Source: Calonectria ilicicola
Taxonomy: Eukaryota; Ascomycota; Sordariomycetes; Hypocreales; Nectriaceae
Direction of reading: 5' to 3'
DNA length: 64,000 nt
Assembly (NCBI GenBank): GCA_020809705.1
Contig: CP085827.1
Location: 1,116,001 to 1,180,000 of the forward strand
A program made the position numbers and the translations under genes. The notes under the pieces were generated by a model, which worked only from the letters and a program-made list of their open reading frames with translations, ran no database searches and was not told the DNA's origin. Of the stretch, positions 45,655-57,619 are shown one piece after another; the stretch's first letter is position 1; each line of letters begins with the position of its first letter.

Positions 45655-46548
45655 ATGGGGGAGCCTAAATGTCTTTACACATTAAAGGAAACGGGGACGG
45701 GCCATGGGTTGTTTGCTGTCGGTGAAATTAAGGCTGGCACAAGGGTAATTCAAGAGGAGCCAATTCTGGCGATATCGCGCGAGGAGACTTTGTCGAGACC
45801 CGAGCATTCATGGGTCCCAACGAAGACTGGCCAATTGTCGACCAAAGCCCAAGACAGACTCATGGAATTGTATCACAATCCGAAAAAGCTAAGGGAATTT
45901 TCATTCCTCCAGGGTCAGGTGTGTCCTGGTACGAACCTCGACTCGGCACTTGTCTTGGCTAAATTCTACACAAATGCTGCGACCTTGAAGTCGGGCGGAA
46001 TGCAAGTAGGCCTATTTACCACATTTTGCCGGATGAATCATTCTTGCACGCCGAATACAAGCTGGGTATATGACGAGGCCTCGGGGATGATGGAAGTGTA
46101 TGCAGTAAATGACATCAAAGCGGGTGAAGAAATTACGGATACATACACGGACGTCGCACGGTCTCGCATCAGCAGATCGAAAGAGTTGGCAAACTGGGGC
46201 TTTCGTTGTGAGTGCGCTGTTTGCGAAGGGCCTCATGCAGCGGAACACGATGCACGGAGGCGAAGGATAGATCAAATCAAAGGGATTTTGGAGATTTACC
46301 AAGAACGAAAAAAAGACAAGGAGAAACCTGTCTTTGCCGAGATCCCCAAGACCGATGCCGAGGCTCTCAAAATGGCAGAGGAAAGTGTTTCTCTACTATC
46401 CATGGAAAATTTAGTCGAGGACCTTGGCATTGCACACGGTTGGTGCGCCAAATTTGCACGGGCGGCTGGGCTCAAGGACGTTGCCGAAAATCATGAGGAA
46501 AAAGAATTTGAAATACTCGTTCTAACCACTGGCGAGTACATTGAATAA
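45655..46548 (+). CDS. SET-domain protein
   Basis: A 297-residue, intronless protein with one SET domain, the catalytic domain of protein lysine methyltransferases. The N-terminal strand TGTGHGLFAVGEIKAGTRVI matches the G(R)GLFA start of SET. The S-adenosylmethionine and active-site motif is NHSCTPN (from residue 128), followed by MEVYAVNDIKAGEEITDTYTD and a zinc-type post-SET CECAVCEGP. This form without a MYND finger is common in fungi and the substrates are mostly unknown, often non-histone proteins. It has its own promoter and lies 1.1 kb from the decarboxylase start side of the block. Any role in cluster control is speculation. Confidence 0.9.
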   Translation: MGEPKCLYTLKETGTGHGLFAVGEIKAGTRVIQEEPILAISREETLSRPEHSWVPTKTGQLSTKAQDRLMELYHNPKKLREFSFLQGQVCPGTNLDSALVLAKFYTNAATLKSGGMQVGLFTTFCRMNHSCTPNTSWVYDEASGMMEVYAVNDIKAGEEITDTYTDVARSRISRSKELANWGFRCECAVCEGPHAAEHDARRRRIDQIKGILEIYQERKKDKEKPVFAEIPKTDAEALKMAEESVSLLSMENLVEDLGIAHGWCAKFARAAGLKDVAENHEEKEFEILVLTTGEYIE

Positions 46549-47330
46549 AATTATCACTTTTAAAAATAAAAATTGCGAACGCTCTGTAACTTGACTGATA
46601 CTATAACGGAGTTGATTCGCGGATTTCTGCTGGCAGGGGAATTAACGGGCCAGCTGCGGGTAAGATCAAGAGTCATCCCGTTTCTCAGTGTGGCGGCGAA
46701 TGCAGTAACGGGATGGGGCAATACGCGCTATGGAATAAAACTTCAGAACCTGATCACCCTACCATTTTCCAATGAGAATGCCGAAGCAAACTAAGATCCC
46801 ATTTGCGACCTTCCTATAGAATATGCCTTCTCTAGCGACCAAATAGATTCATTTGGCTAAAGAACCCCATCTACATTAGAGGCTCTCATCAATTAGGTAA
46901 TACTTGTAAAACGATTGAAGTGCGACAAAACGAAAATGCCGATTCACCGCCGTCCTGCGACCTGCCATGTACCGTGGTGCGCTGGTTCCAGATGTTAACT
47001 CCGCATGAAAAAGAAAAGCCAGTCCGGAGATAAACGATATAAAAGACCAAAATGCTTCCAAACCAAGAGGTCATCAATTTGTTGGTGGAGATGAGCCCTC
47101 CTAGCTTCATAAGTCCGGTCATTATCGGGACCGAATCGGCGAAATGTCTACTAGCTTACACCAACCCAAATGGTTTTAAAGAATTGCGCTTTTGCCAAAA
47201 AAAAAATTGACAAAAGGGCATCAGAATAGCTTGGCCTGCTTCGGATTTCCCTGGGTCATGATTAGGAGTTTGGTGGCTGATCAAAAGTTTTGCCGAAATC
47301 GAGCCCAACCATCAACCTCCATCATGCATC
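46549..47330. other. Intergenic, promoter of the DHA1 transporter
   Basis: Holds the SET-gene 3' end (AATAAA-like sequence near 46565) and the transporter promoter. Two overlapping minus-strand frames of about 60-77 codons at 46876-47122 have no recognisable features. Confidence 0.4.
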
Positions 47331-48992
47331 ATGGCCCTAGATGCTGAGACCAAGGTACCACAAGTTCCAGGTTCTGAAAATAACCACCAAGGTGATGATT
47401 CCAAATTAATAACGTCAATCAATACATCCCTACCTCAAGGGGCAATTCAAGCGATGGAAAGCAAAAGTATTCCAGAGGCTGAACAAGGAACATCGCCTGA
47501 GGTCACAGAGCCACCCTATACGACTTTTGGGTATCGTCAGAAGGTGGCAATCCTGATCCTCGTCTCGTTCACAGCCATAATATCTCCGTTCTCTGGATCG
47601 ATATACTTTCCTGCCTTGACGTCTATCGCGCAGGACCTGGACATTTCAATCTCTCTTGTCAACTTGACAGTTACTACATATCTAGTATGCCCCTCGCTTG
47701 CTCCCCATTCCCTCATCCTGAAATGCATGCTTACCTATCTCTAGATCCTGCAAGGAATTGCACCATCCTTTATTGGCAATTTCTCTGATACGTACGGCCG
47801 TCGACCGGCATATGTGATTTGCTGTATAATCTGTCTCGCCGCAAATATTGGTCTGGCTGTACAGAATAGCTACGCCGCCTTACTTGTCCTGAGATGCCTT
47901 CAAAGCTGCGGCAGTAGTGCTACAATAGCTCTTGGAAGCGCTACTGCTGTAGACATGGTGACAAGGGCTGAGCGTGGGAAGTACCTGGGGTACACCAGCA
48001 TGGGAGTTACTTTGGGCCCGGCGCTTGGGCCTGTCATTGGTGGCTTGCTTGAACATTACCTTGGGTGGCGTTGGATATTTTGGTTTCTAACAATTCTTTC
48101 CGGATTTCTCTTCTTCCTGGTTTTCGTATTCTTGCCAGAGACTTGCAGGAATGTGGTCGGGAACGGGAGTGTATCACCACCCTGGTATTGCATGTCTATG
48201 GTCGGATATTTGAAAATACGGAAACAGACGAATTTGGGAGAAAGCGTTGATCATGAGACAGTGAGGCCAGGTCGTCGCCGTCCAAATCCTTTCGCTGCTC
48301 TGAGGCTACTCGGGGATAAGGAAGTGGGCGCCCTTCTCGCTTTCAGTTCTCTCATGTATGGTGGATACTATATCGTACTGACGACTCTCTCGACTCAACT
48401 CGCCACTCGCTTTGGATTCTCTTCCATTATCGTCGGACTTTGTTACCTTCCACTAGGCATTGGTAGTCTCTGTTACCGCTACACGGCTGGATATTTGATG
48501 GATTGGAATTTTCAACGCCATGCGAGAAAGAAGGGGATCACTATCTTCAAGAATCGCCAGCAAGATATGGCCAATCTCCCAATTGAAAGGATGCGTTTGG
48601 AGATTTCTTTACCGCTAGTGTACGTCTCTTGTGGTTTGGTTATGGCATATGGATGGGCAATGGACACACAGTCATCGCTTGCTGGTATTGAGATTTCCCT
48701 ATTCTTTTGCGGTGTTTGCTTTTCTGGAGCTCTTAACAATCTTAACACACTCATTGTTGACTTACATGTCAGTCAGCCAGCCACAGCCGTTGCAGCAAAC
48801 AATTTAACACGATGTCTGGTTGGTGCAGGGGCTGCAGCTATTGCTTCTCCATTGATAGATAGGATTGGCATTGGTTGGACATCCGTTTTCGCCGCTGGAG
48901 TTTGGATCTTTGTTAGCCCACTGCTGTGGTTAGTAATGATGAGAGGAGAAAAATGGAGACATAAAGGCGAAGAGGAAAGGGATCACGAATAG
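47331..48992 (+). CDS. MFS multidrug/metabolite transporter (DHA1, QDR/AQR1-like)
   Basis: Drug:proton antiporter-type exporter, 533 residues, two exons (47331-47684, 47745-48992). A hydrophilic N-terminus of about 68 residues precedes the first helix (QKVAILILVSFTAIISPFSG). Family marks: SGSIYFPALTSIAQDL in TM1, GNFSDTYGRRPAYV (motif A of the 2-3 loop), VTLGPALGPVIGG (antiporter motif C) and GWRWIFWFL. The central loop after TM6 and twelve predicted helices are as in yeast Qdr/Aqr1. Placed next to the PsiD-like decarboxylase and a GMC gene, it could export the product of that block, but such exporters are also common alone. Confidence 0.9.
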
Positions 48993-49182
48993 AAAGAGAT
49001 TCAACAATACGAGAGAGGAAGGAAGAGTCAAGACATGAATTTATGAGTGTCAGGCGTTGCAGCAAGGTAATAACTGCCAAGTAGACCTTTGTTACAGCTG
49101 AATCAAAATAAATTATTCCTATCATCGGCCCCTCAAGTCAAGGCTGTCTTGATGGGCGTAATGTAGTGATTAATATCGCAAA

Positions 49183-50645
49183 TCAGGTTCCCCCAGCAAT
49201 AATGGCAGCCGCTTGTTCCGCTAAACCATAGAGTGGTCCTTGAATATGGGCGCTTAGTGGTACAGGGAAGACTGATGCATCCACCACTCTTAAGCCATCC
49301 ACACCGCGAACTCGAAACTCCGTGTCAACTACTTTACCCATGGCACAAGTTCCATTCACATGCCATGTTGTACCAGCAGTCATGGCCAGCCTTTGATCAA
49401 GCTTCTCATCGCTATCGTCAAGAGACAAAGGCTCTGCAGGGAGGCCTGGCGGAAGTGTTTCGCCAGCAACATGCTCGCTAAATTTGGAGCCAAGCATAAA
49501 TTTAGTGAGCTTTCGAAGGCCCTCTCGGAAGACATACTTGTCCAACTCGGTAGATAAGTAGTTTGGTCGAACTATTCCTGAGTGTTAGTGAATATGAAAC
49601 AGCAGATGCACGAGGTACGAACTCTTTGGAGAGTCTTGCGGGTTCGCCGATCTTAACGAAACGCGACCCTTTGAAGAGGGCAAAAAGCTAATAAGAGCTG
49701 TCGTGAGGTGCTCAGTATCCATAGGGACACCAGGGAATGGTATTTTGGCGTAAAAAACAACGTGTTCCAAAAATGCGCGTGTCTGTTTCAGCAATGGGTG
49801 CGTGGCTGGATCAGGTTCTGTGCCTTCATCCTTCCTAATTGCCTCAGCAAGACCATCCTTCGGTACTCCAGTACAGACGACCCAATCCATAGGTACTCCC
49901 TGAGAGAACTGAGGCTCTCTAAAAAGGGGATTGTCAGACCCAATTGTGTGACCAGCAGAAGGATCACGCAATCGCCAATGCTGAAAGAATGACATGTGGT
50001 CTGAGAGTCCTTTGCCAACTTCTGGAAGGTTGACAATAGGCTCAATACCCACCTCCTTTAGTTCATCAGATGCACCCACCCCTGAGAGTTGAAGAAGCTG
50101 TGGGGAACGGAAGGCTCCAGTGGCGAGGATGACCTCTTTCGCTGATGTGGTTGTTCCACCGGCCAATTCAACACCAGTGGCTTTAGTGACCCCAGTGTGG
50201 ATATCTCTGTCCAGGACAACTTTATTCACAAAGGAATTGGGGCGAACTTCCACTTTATCGAGGGAATACAGACTTGCCGACCATTGGCGTTTACCATCAC
50301 GACGCGCCTCACAAATATAGGCTCGGCCAAGGTTTTCGCCAGCATTCTTATCATTGTTTGGAAGTGCATGAACACCGAGCTCGTCCCACCTAATCCTTTT
50401 CCAGCATTGATCGTGATTTGTCGATTCGAAATCCCAGGTATAGGCTCTGTCTGATAACACCAGTCTAATTCACCGCCGAGATTTAGAATTTGTGGGTTCT
50501 AAACAATGGGATTTTCAAGCGTGTCGGGTCTAGCTTCAATCAGCAAGATTTTAGCTCCCTTGGTGTACTCTTGCAAGCGGCTGGCAATGACGCAACCGGC
50601 GAGACCACCGCCCACGACAATGTAGTCATATACCACAGAACTCAT
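49183..50645 (-). pseudogene. GMC oxidoreductase, broken by nonsense and internal deletion
   Basis: Remains of a FAD-dependent glucose-methanol-choline oxidoreductase. The N-terminus is normal (DYIVVGGGLAGCVIASRL, then ILLIEARPDT), but a TAG stop stands at 50501-50499 inside an otherwise well conserved segment (before NPQILNLGGELDW), consistent with CAG to TAG. The same frame continues to INAGKGLGG at about 50389 and there jumps, in another frame, to WDELGVHALPNNDKNAGENLG, skipping what is normally over 100 residues: an internal deletion that also shifts the frame. The rest is well preserved: exon to 49623, intron 49622-49578, then 49577-49183 with WHVNGTCAMG and the C-terminal GLAEQAA. It is therefore inactive here, though apparently lost recently. 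Confidence 0.85.
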
Positions 50646-52811
50646 CTTGAGTGATATCTTGGTTTGGTATCAAAGGTTTTGTTATCCGCCAAGTGTGAGG
50701 AGTTGTCGAATATATACGAGTGTCAGAGGAAGTTGCTGTCTGCAAGTCTCCATACTTGTTTCAGTCGCACTGAAGCCCATGGTTAGATCTGCACTTACTT
50801 ACATGATAGCTGTCGGCAAAATGGCACCATTCTGTAACCGAAGCCCTAGAGGTCGCAGGCGGCTAAGAAACCGACCGATGGAAACGCCAGGGAATCGAAT
50901 CCATTGACCTACAAATGAGTGACATGACCGAATCCTAACCCAAAGAATGGAAAAGGATCCACATGAATGACGACTCATGAGCGGGGTGCTATAGAAAACC
51001 CCTTTATCTTACAGTTACCCCAGACGAAGGGTATTTAGAACAGGGATTAGGCAATATTGAATGGGAAACTAACACCGTGGCCTCACCCCACCTTCACAAC
51101 CAACACTCGTATCCCTGTCACAAATTTTGTCACGTCGAGCGGATTTAGCTAGTCCTACAATAGGCCTGGTAACTAACAATTCACAGTGCGAAGCAGAAGG
51201 TTGTTAGAGAAAATACATGCAGGTTACCTATTTGGCATCAATAAATGCGCTCGATGATGTAGCATGTTGAAATAGTACGAGGGAGACAGAGTGTCCAGAG
51301 CGTTAACCCGAGAAGGTAACCTCACTCCTCATAATCTGCAACGGAATTGAGATTAAGATGGGTTTCTGGAATAGGGAGGCATTTTGTATAAAAAGGCCTG
51401 TGTCTTCAACTGGCGCGTGTATTCCTTTTTTTTTTATCCTCTGAATCTTGACGATTTTGCGCTCGGACGAAGTCATCACTTCAAGACATAGACTCATGAA
51501 CCTAGTTCTGAGCGAGAATCCTCTTTCTAAAAATAAAGCGAATGAAGTAAAAGGAAGGAAGAAATAAACCGCGCGCTCTTGATCTGTTCATTTATGAAAT
51601 GAGGCAGGTAAGCGTGTGGCGGGATGGTGCAATGGGTATGATGAATCCCTATTATTTTGAGTGGTATAAAGAGCCACCAGATCTCATCGAGTAATTTTAG
51701 CACGTCTTCAGTCGCGTGGTAGTTCTTCTGTTTAACGGACGCAATAAAGTACGATTTTATTCGTGCTTTGTAATGCTTTGCTGGTACACCTACTCAATAA
51801 ACGATCCGCGGAGCCTACACTACTCTGAGCAGGCTTGGTAATGTCGAGCTACTTGGCAAACATCTCCCACAATGAGACACAACGAATACTGCTGTATAAG
51901 AGCGGGGAGTGTAACCTATCTCAAGGCCTTTACGGTTTAAAAATTTGCATCACTTGTTTCTTCTTGATCAGAAGCTCACCCTCCAGAGCCATCTGTTCTC
52001 GGCTTTTTGAAGTCCGGTGCGTTGACCGAGGAGGTCGGCAATGATGACTGTCGAGGCAACAGCAAGATTTCGGCCTGACGAATATTCAGTTTATTTCTGC
52101 GAAAGGCTTCCCACATCAGCTGGATTGACTTCGCCACTCCCGTGGGACGGACCATCACACCACGAGCCAGGTTGTCAGGGTACATGGTGCAACCCGCGAG
52201 GTTCAGCACCCGCACAACTGACTTGCAGCCGGCATCTTTTGTGTTGAAAGTGGCACAATTCCACAGATTTCCCGCCAAGCTGTCAGCTCGCATCTGTCGG
52301 CGTCGCTAATCTCATTGATATTATACGACACGAGATGCTGCATGTGACGCCCCATAAAATGCGGCTCTGTAAACTTCTGGCGGGGCATATTAGCATCTAC
52401 TTGGACGACTTATCATGTTTGGGCATGAGAATTTGGTTTGCATCTACTCATTACCTAAGTCAAATACTTGTGAATGACTGGTTCGTCCAATACATCTCAG
52501 CTACAAATGGGTATGCCTCCATTGGCCCGACGTGACCTGAATTAACCACAAGCCAGTTATTGATATGCCAAAAATAGGGAACAGCCATAACAAAAAAGAT
52601 TGATTAATCAAAATACTCTCGTATGCCACACGACTAACGAGATGCATCATGCACGCAGGATGTCAAAACGGAAGGAAGTATGCGGATCATCTCAGATAAT
52701 TATTTCTCTCAACCAATAACGAAGCAAACTTGCTGCAAAAAATTACGCTGGTGGTATCTTCTAGTTTACATAACAGTTACGATTGCTCATGTGTCCGGAT
52801 CATTAGAGATT
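50646..52811. other. 2.2-kb intergenic region, no gene recognised
   Basis: Upstream of the GMC pseudogene. A T-rich run near 51427 and several short frames on both strands are present. A minus-strand frame at 51976-52293 (105 codons) is the longest but carries no motif I can name; it may be a relic or chance. Confidence 0.35.
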
Positions 52812-53679
52812 TTATACGCTCGCGGCAGCGACCTTGTTCACCAAAGCCAGGATACCAGCGGCTGTGATGGACTCATCAGACCTGGTGAATCCTTCTTCAA
52901 AGGGAAGACGCTCTTTCTCTGATTCGAATGTGTTAGCACTCCATTTCACCACAACACGGAATAGACTAAACCTACCGAACATGGTCTTGACCCATTCGGT
53001 GACAGCATCACCAGTAGTGACATTGCCAAAGATGGACAAGTATAGTGCGGTCTCGATGAAGCTGAATTGAGTGCCCGAGGCGTCCAGTGAGTACTCTGGG
53101 TTGACGGCGGCGGCGGCTGCAAGGCGTTCCTTGCGAGCTGTGGCAGCAGTCTGGATCGAGATTGTTTCGTTCGTGAAGTGCGCGGCAACAGTGTTCCAGA
53201 TGGTCTTGTTGAAGCTGTGGTTGTCGCCAAAGTAGTAGTCGTTGCGGCTCAGGCTTCCATCGTGTTCGATAGCTAGAATAGTTAGCTTCCTCTGCCCATG
53301 CTATTCAATGTGTAGCGGCGCTGTCTTACCGCCGTGCTTGTTGAGGTTATCCAGGTCAAAGGTGACATTGTTTCCAGTGGCCAATGCCTTGGTTCCGACC
53401 AATGTAGTGGCAGCCGAGTCGAGGTTGACCGCGTCGGTGAATGCGGTGATCAGGTCGGACATGGAAATGTTCAATCCATCGCGGGGGAGGTAGCCGTGGT
53501 TGGCCAACGAGTTGACCATGGGGCAAGGGCTTCGGCCTGCTTCAATGTTAATATTGGCAAAATTCAGTGGTCGGTTTGGTGCACCTACGGTCGGATGCGC
53601 GAGGGGCCTTCCACTCATAGCCACTGGGGCAAGAAGCAGCCAAGGCCGCCGAGAAAAAGAGAGCGTTAACGAACAACAT
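52812..53679 (-). CDS. Secreted heme-thiolate peroxidase (chloroperoxidase/peroxygenase family)
   Basis: Heme-thiolate peroxidase (Peroxidase_2) of 233 residues, predicted to use hydrogen peroxide for oxygenation or halogenation outside the cell. Exons: 53679-53589, 53536-53330, 53272-52976 and 52918-52812. The frame is open upstream to 53802, but the ATG at 53679 begins a clean signal peptide, MLFVNALFFSAALAAS. The heme-ligand motif SPCPMVNSLANHGYLPRDG is complete (the Cys of PCP binds iron), and IEHDGSLSR supplies the Glu-His-Asp region that in this family places the acid-base Glu and the Mg site. The end ERLPFEEGF is also typical. The first acceptor could also be four bases earlier in sequence terms (GAAG), changing one or two residues. 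The short length places it with short unspecific peroxygenases. Confidence 0.9.
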
Positions 53680-55730
53680 GATTAGCAATAGAAAAAGCGT
53701 GGATGGTGAGAAAGCAATGAGAGAATCTCCACTGAATTTTGAAGAATTATTCTTTTTTTCTTCTACGGACACTTCGGTTTTAATCCTGTGAATCGATGCC
53801 AAGCCGACCCTGGCTCCAAATCTCTGTCGAATACAATTAGTTCCCGTCCGGGATCGACGCGACTAGTGAACTTATTTTGACTTTTTACAGAACCTCCCGT
53901 TGCCTGTTGCGATCATTCCGACCAGGGTGTCTCGGTCAGTGCCCAGAACCGGTGCAGGAATCGCTGCACAACGGTCAAGCCGCTGCGAGATCAGGGGGGG
54001 ACTAGGATTTACACGAACCTCAACATAGGCGATGCGCCAATGAAGGAGGTCGCGATTATGCTTGCGTAATTACTTGAGACCGCCAAGCCGAGGCTTCAGG
54101 GTCCGAGTGTCCAAGCGCTTACGAACAGAGAGCACGGAAGAGCGAATCCCGAGCCGGCATGTACGATTGCACGTGAGCAACGTCGCAGAATCGCCGTCGG
54201 TGATTGATGGAATGTGACATGCATGTGATATTCGCCGCCCCAGTCTATACGGGGATGTAATAAAAGTTCCGGTGGGTAGCCGTTGTTATCGGGCCAAACA
54301 TGAGTTTTGAGATAGCTTCCGACGAGCCCTAGAGCATATAAAGTCGGGAATATCAGCCACGTCGCGGTTCCATTGCGGTTTATGGTAAGTACTAAAAGTA
54401 CAACTGTACAGAAATTCCAGTGGTCAATTGGGCTCCTCGGTGAAAGACCGCAAAAAGCGGTTTTATTGTCCGCTTACAAACGACCCGCCCCTGAATGGGG
54501 CACTTTTGACCCTGATGCCACCCCATTATAAATTGGATTTATTACGTCGTCAGCGTCGATAACACCTCACAACCCACTAGAGCGATTTTAGTTATTGTTT
54601 GTCCATTTCGGTAGGCTTTTTCGGCGAGCGCGGGATCCTTGTATTTTGGCACTCGAGATCGCGTTCATGCTGTTGATTTGATATTACGCGGATGGCGTGG
54701 AATGCGTGGAAGGTGTGGAACTCGTGCGATAGGATCCGAACATGCCGGGCAACATCTCCACTACAGAATAAATGAAGTAGAAGGAGAGACGTCAAAATAT
54801 GAATAAGCGGCTTCTGCAGGATTTAAACTTATAGACCTGCGATCACATATCCATCCAGTGAACGCCAACCCAAAAGGCCGATCCTAGCATACACAGGCCA
54901 GGACGCGTAGGGCCCCTGTTTTACAGCGGAGTCGCTAGTCCTGATTCCTGTCTTCCATCATAGTATGATACCACCAGGGTGCTTTTGATCTGGGTCAGGA
55001 TAGTCACGATGCCTCGGCACAGGCAGTATTGTGGATGATGCCGTCATGATTCGGTCCCTCGCCGATGCCAAGACGATAAACCAGAATTCTAACCTATCTT
55101 ATTTCTCTTGCCTCAATCAAAAACAAATATATCATCTCAAATTGATGAATTCCAAGGGGCATCAAACCTAAAGACCTCGTCCAATAAAATTAGTCCAGGT
55201 CATCAACGTACGCTACATTCCACTAATCCACATATTATGCCGTGGCTTGTACGAGGACAGCTATCTCGTGCAGAAAAGGTTGAAATGAGCCAGACGCCGC
55301 AAAGATAAAGAGTCCAGTGGTCTTCTTCAAATTCTTTTGGTGGATCAACTGCAAATGTCCCCACTCGACTCGAACAGGTTAGCCTCATCGACCTCGTTCG
55401 TTTTCCAAGAACAGATTCCCTACATCTTGATCTTTGAATAGTCTCAAATGAATGGGCTATTTTTTTCATTCTAAATTCCCTAATGCTTGCTAGAAAATGT
55501 ACGACCATCCAACATCCTGCGATTGAGCCTTTTGCCCTCGCATCGAGGCACATTGCTTTGTCCCCATCCCGCTTACCCTAATTGGGATTAGTTAAATCGC
55601 TCTCTACAATTACAACTTGCCTGTGATGCCAAAGTTGCATATAACATTGTAAATAAATCCGTCGTTCCAACCAATCGACCTTGCGTTTTCCGCACTCTCC
55701 ATTGGTCTTGTCTGTACTTTAAAATTCATC
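53680..55730. other. 2.1-kb intergenic region, no gene recognised
   Basis: Between the divergently transcribed peroxidase and SDR genes, so both promoters lie here. No motif-bearing frame. A stretch at about 54800-54875 resembles, on the minus strand, the 3' half of a tRNA with mutated B box (GTTTAAATCC for GTTCGAATCC), probably a relic only. Confidence 0.35.
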
Positions 55731-56588
55731 ATGCCTTCCAACTCGACAGCTATCCCCACCAACGGGGTGTCAAATGAGGAACCTACACCTTTTCTCAATA
55801 CTCAGCCCGGTCCAGACCATGATTGGGTAGTTTCACTCAAGGGCAAAGTGATTGCTATTACTGGAGCCAATCGAGGTATTGGGTTGGGCATTGCTCAAGT
55901 CTGTTTAGCCAATCATGCCGCAAAGGTTTACAGCCTGGACCTATTTGAGCCTGATGATGAGTTTAAGAAGATCCAACAAGTCAACGCAACACGACTTGAT
56001 TATGTCAACTGTGATGTAACATCAGAGGAAAGCATTCAAACCGCCATCAATACCATTGTGGAGAAGGAGGGGGCAATCCATGGCTTTGTGGCCAACGCAG
56101 GAATGACCAAGCATCAGCCCGCTTTGGATTTCAGCCGAGCTCAGTTGGACCAATTGTTCAACTTGAATGTTTTCGGTGCCTACTTCTGCGCAACAACAGT
56201 GGCGAAGAAATTTATTGAGCTGGGAATCAAGGGCTCGATCGTATTTACTGCCTCCATGACGTCGTACCGTCCTAATCGGGCCGCACCATCCGCACCATAC
56301 GGTGCTACCAAAGGAGCCGTGAGGAATATGACACACACTCTGGCTATGGAGTGGGCTCATCACGGCATTCGAGTCAATTCGATATCCCCCGGTTTTGTTA
56401 AGACAGCGATGACATACTTTGTTGATCAGGCACCAGATTGGAAACTTAAGATGCAGTACTATGGCGGCATGCCGAGATTGGCAGATCCTAAAGAGTTGGG
56501 AGGAGCATATGTGTATTTGCTATCTGATTGCGCAAGCTATACTACTGGAATAGACATCCCAGTGGCTGGAATCGTTGGTGCCTGGTGA
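55731..56588 (+). CDS. Short-chain dehydrogenase/reductase (sugar/polyol type)
   Basis: NAD(P)-dependent oxidoreductase of the classical SDR family, 285 residues, intronless. A 35-residue leader precedes the Rossmann fold: TGANRGIG at 44-51 for the cofactor, CDVT at 94-97, NAG at 122-124, catalytic Ser175, and Tyr190 with Lys194 in PYGATKGA. The following HGIRVNSISPGFVKT is the usual cofactor-loop strand. An aspartate after the second strand (YSLDLFE) favours NAD(H), but this is a weak guide. The wording resembles fungal sorbose/xylulose reductase and arabinitol or mannitol 2-dehydrogenase-like enzymes. It lies about 1 kb from the aldolase/adducin gene, convergent with it. Substrate not determinable. 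Confidence 0.9.
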   Translation: MPSNSTAIPTNGVSNEEPTPFLNTQPGPDHDWVVSLKGKVIAITGANRGIGLGIAQVCLANHAAKVYSLDLFEPDDEFKKIQQVNATRLDYVNCDVTSEESIQTAINTIVEKEGAIHGFVANAGMTKHQPALDFSRAQLDQLFNLNVFGAYFCATTVAKKFIELGIKGSIVFTASMTSYRPNRAAPSAPYGATKGAVRNMTHTLAMEWAHHGIRVNSISPGFVKTAMTYFVDQAPDWKLKMQYYGGMPRLADPKELGGAYVYLLSDCASYTTGIDIPVAGIVGAW

Positions 56589-57619
56589 GCGGTAGAGGAT
56601 TATTGACTACCATAGTCCAGAGTTGCGTATCAAGAGAATATCTGAGTCAGTCATCTTGTAAATAAGGTTTATAGAACATTCCAGCTGAAAATTTAAATTG
56701 ACATCTCATTCAATATATTCTCAATACTTTTTATCTTTGCAAAGAGACTTGGTTCTTTTATTATTCCTATGTGCAAGCAAGAGTGAGCCCGACTTGGTTC
56801 CGTGAGCAGCCTTCGCTACAATCATCTACTTTTTACAATCCCTGCTACTGATATTCATAATGTCCATACCTTGCAACTAAATTCTCTTATAGTGAGTTAC
56901 AAAAGGCGTACCGGTGCCTAGAAAGCGTTACAGCACAAAAAGTTGCTCAATCTACCCGATTTTCCTTTTTGAAAAGGAGGTTGCCCTCCTACTTGAAACC
57001 ACCTTGCGTAAGAAATTACGAGTTTCATTTTCCCAATATTAATATCATTTGATATCAATTTGATCTATTATCACTTATTTTGGTCACTCAGATGGAATTG
57101 GTGTTGATCATTTCGATCACCTACCCTTGAGACGACGACCAACGAATCCCTCGCGTCGAGGAGAGCAAGGCCGACCACTATTAGGCTAAATTGCAATGTC
57201 ACGGCAAATGCTACTACGGCTGTAATTAAATTCGCTCACTCAAAATTAAATCCGCATTTCAAGGCGTAGTTGACTTGCAGAAGTTGATGCTGGAATGATG
57301 ATGGTCGGCGCCTCGTCTCGAGGCGAGCACCCCGCCCCGTTTGTTGATTCGTTGGGTGAATTAATTAGCGTGCTAGGTTTGGTGGGCCGGTCTCGGGTTA
57401 GATGTGTGCCGAGTGAGCATTCCGATTCTTGACGAGGTAGTTTACCGCGAAGGACGTGTTGCATATGTGTATGCATGCAAGAATCAATGCAGCGGTGCCC
57501 AAACGGAACGGCAAGAGGAAGTAGAATTTTGCGTGCAATTGCAAGCCCTTTATTTTCTCGGGCGTGATTGGACCATTATCTATAACTACAGGTAAAATTA
57601 TTCCATTGAGTAAAACCAG
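56589..57619. other. Convergent 3' regions of SDR and aldolase/adducin genes
   Basis: About 1 kb of mostly AT-rich DNA with no convincing gene. It sharply contrasts with the GC-rich coding sequence that starts at 57620. Confidence 0.4.

Noticed and set aside
51976..52293. 105-codon minus-strand frame in the 50.6-52.8 kb gap
   Set aside because: No recognisable domain, and overlapping frames of similar length exist on the other strand.
54780..54880. tRNA-like sequence on the minus strand
   Set aside because: A box-like TTGGCGTTCACTGG and B box-like GTTTAAATCC are present, but the T-arm does not pair as in a tRNA and both boxes are mutated. At best a tRNA or SINE relic.
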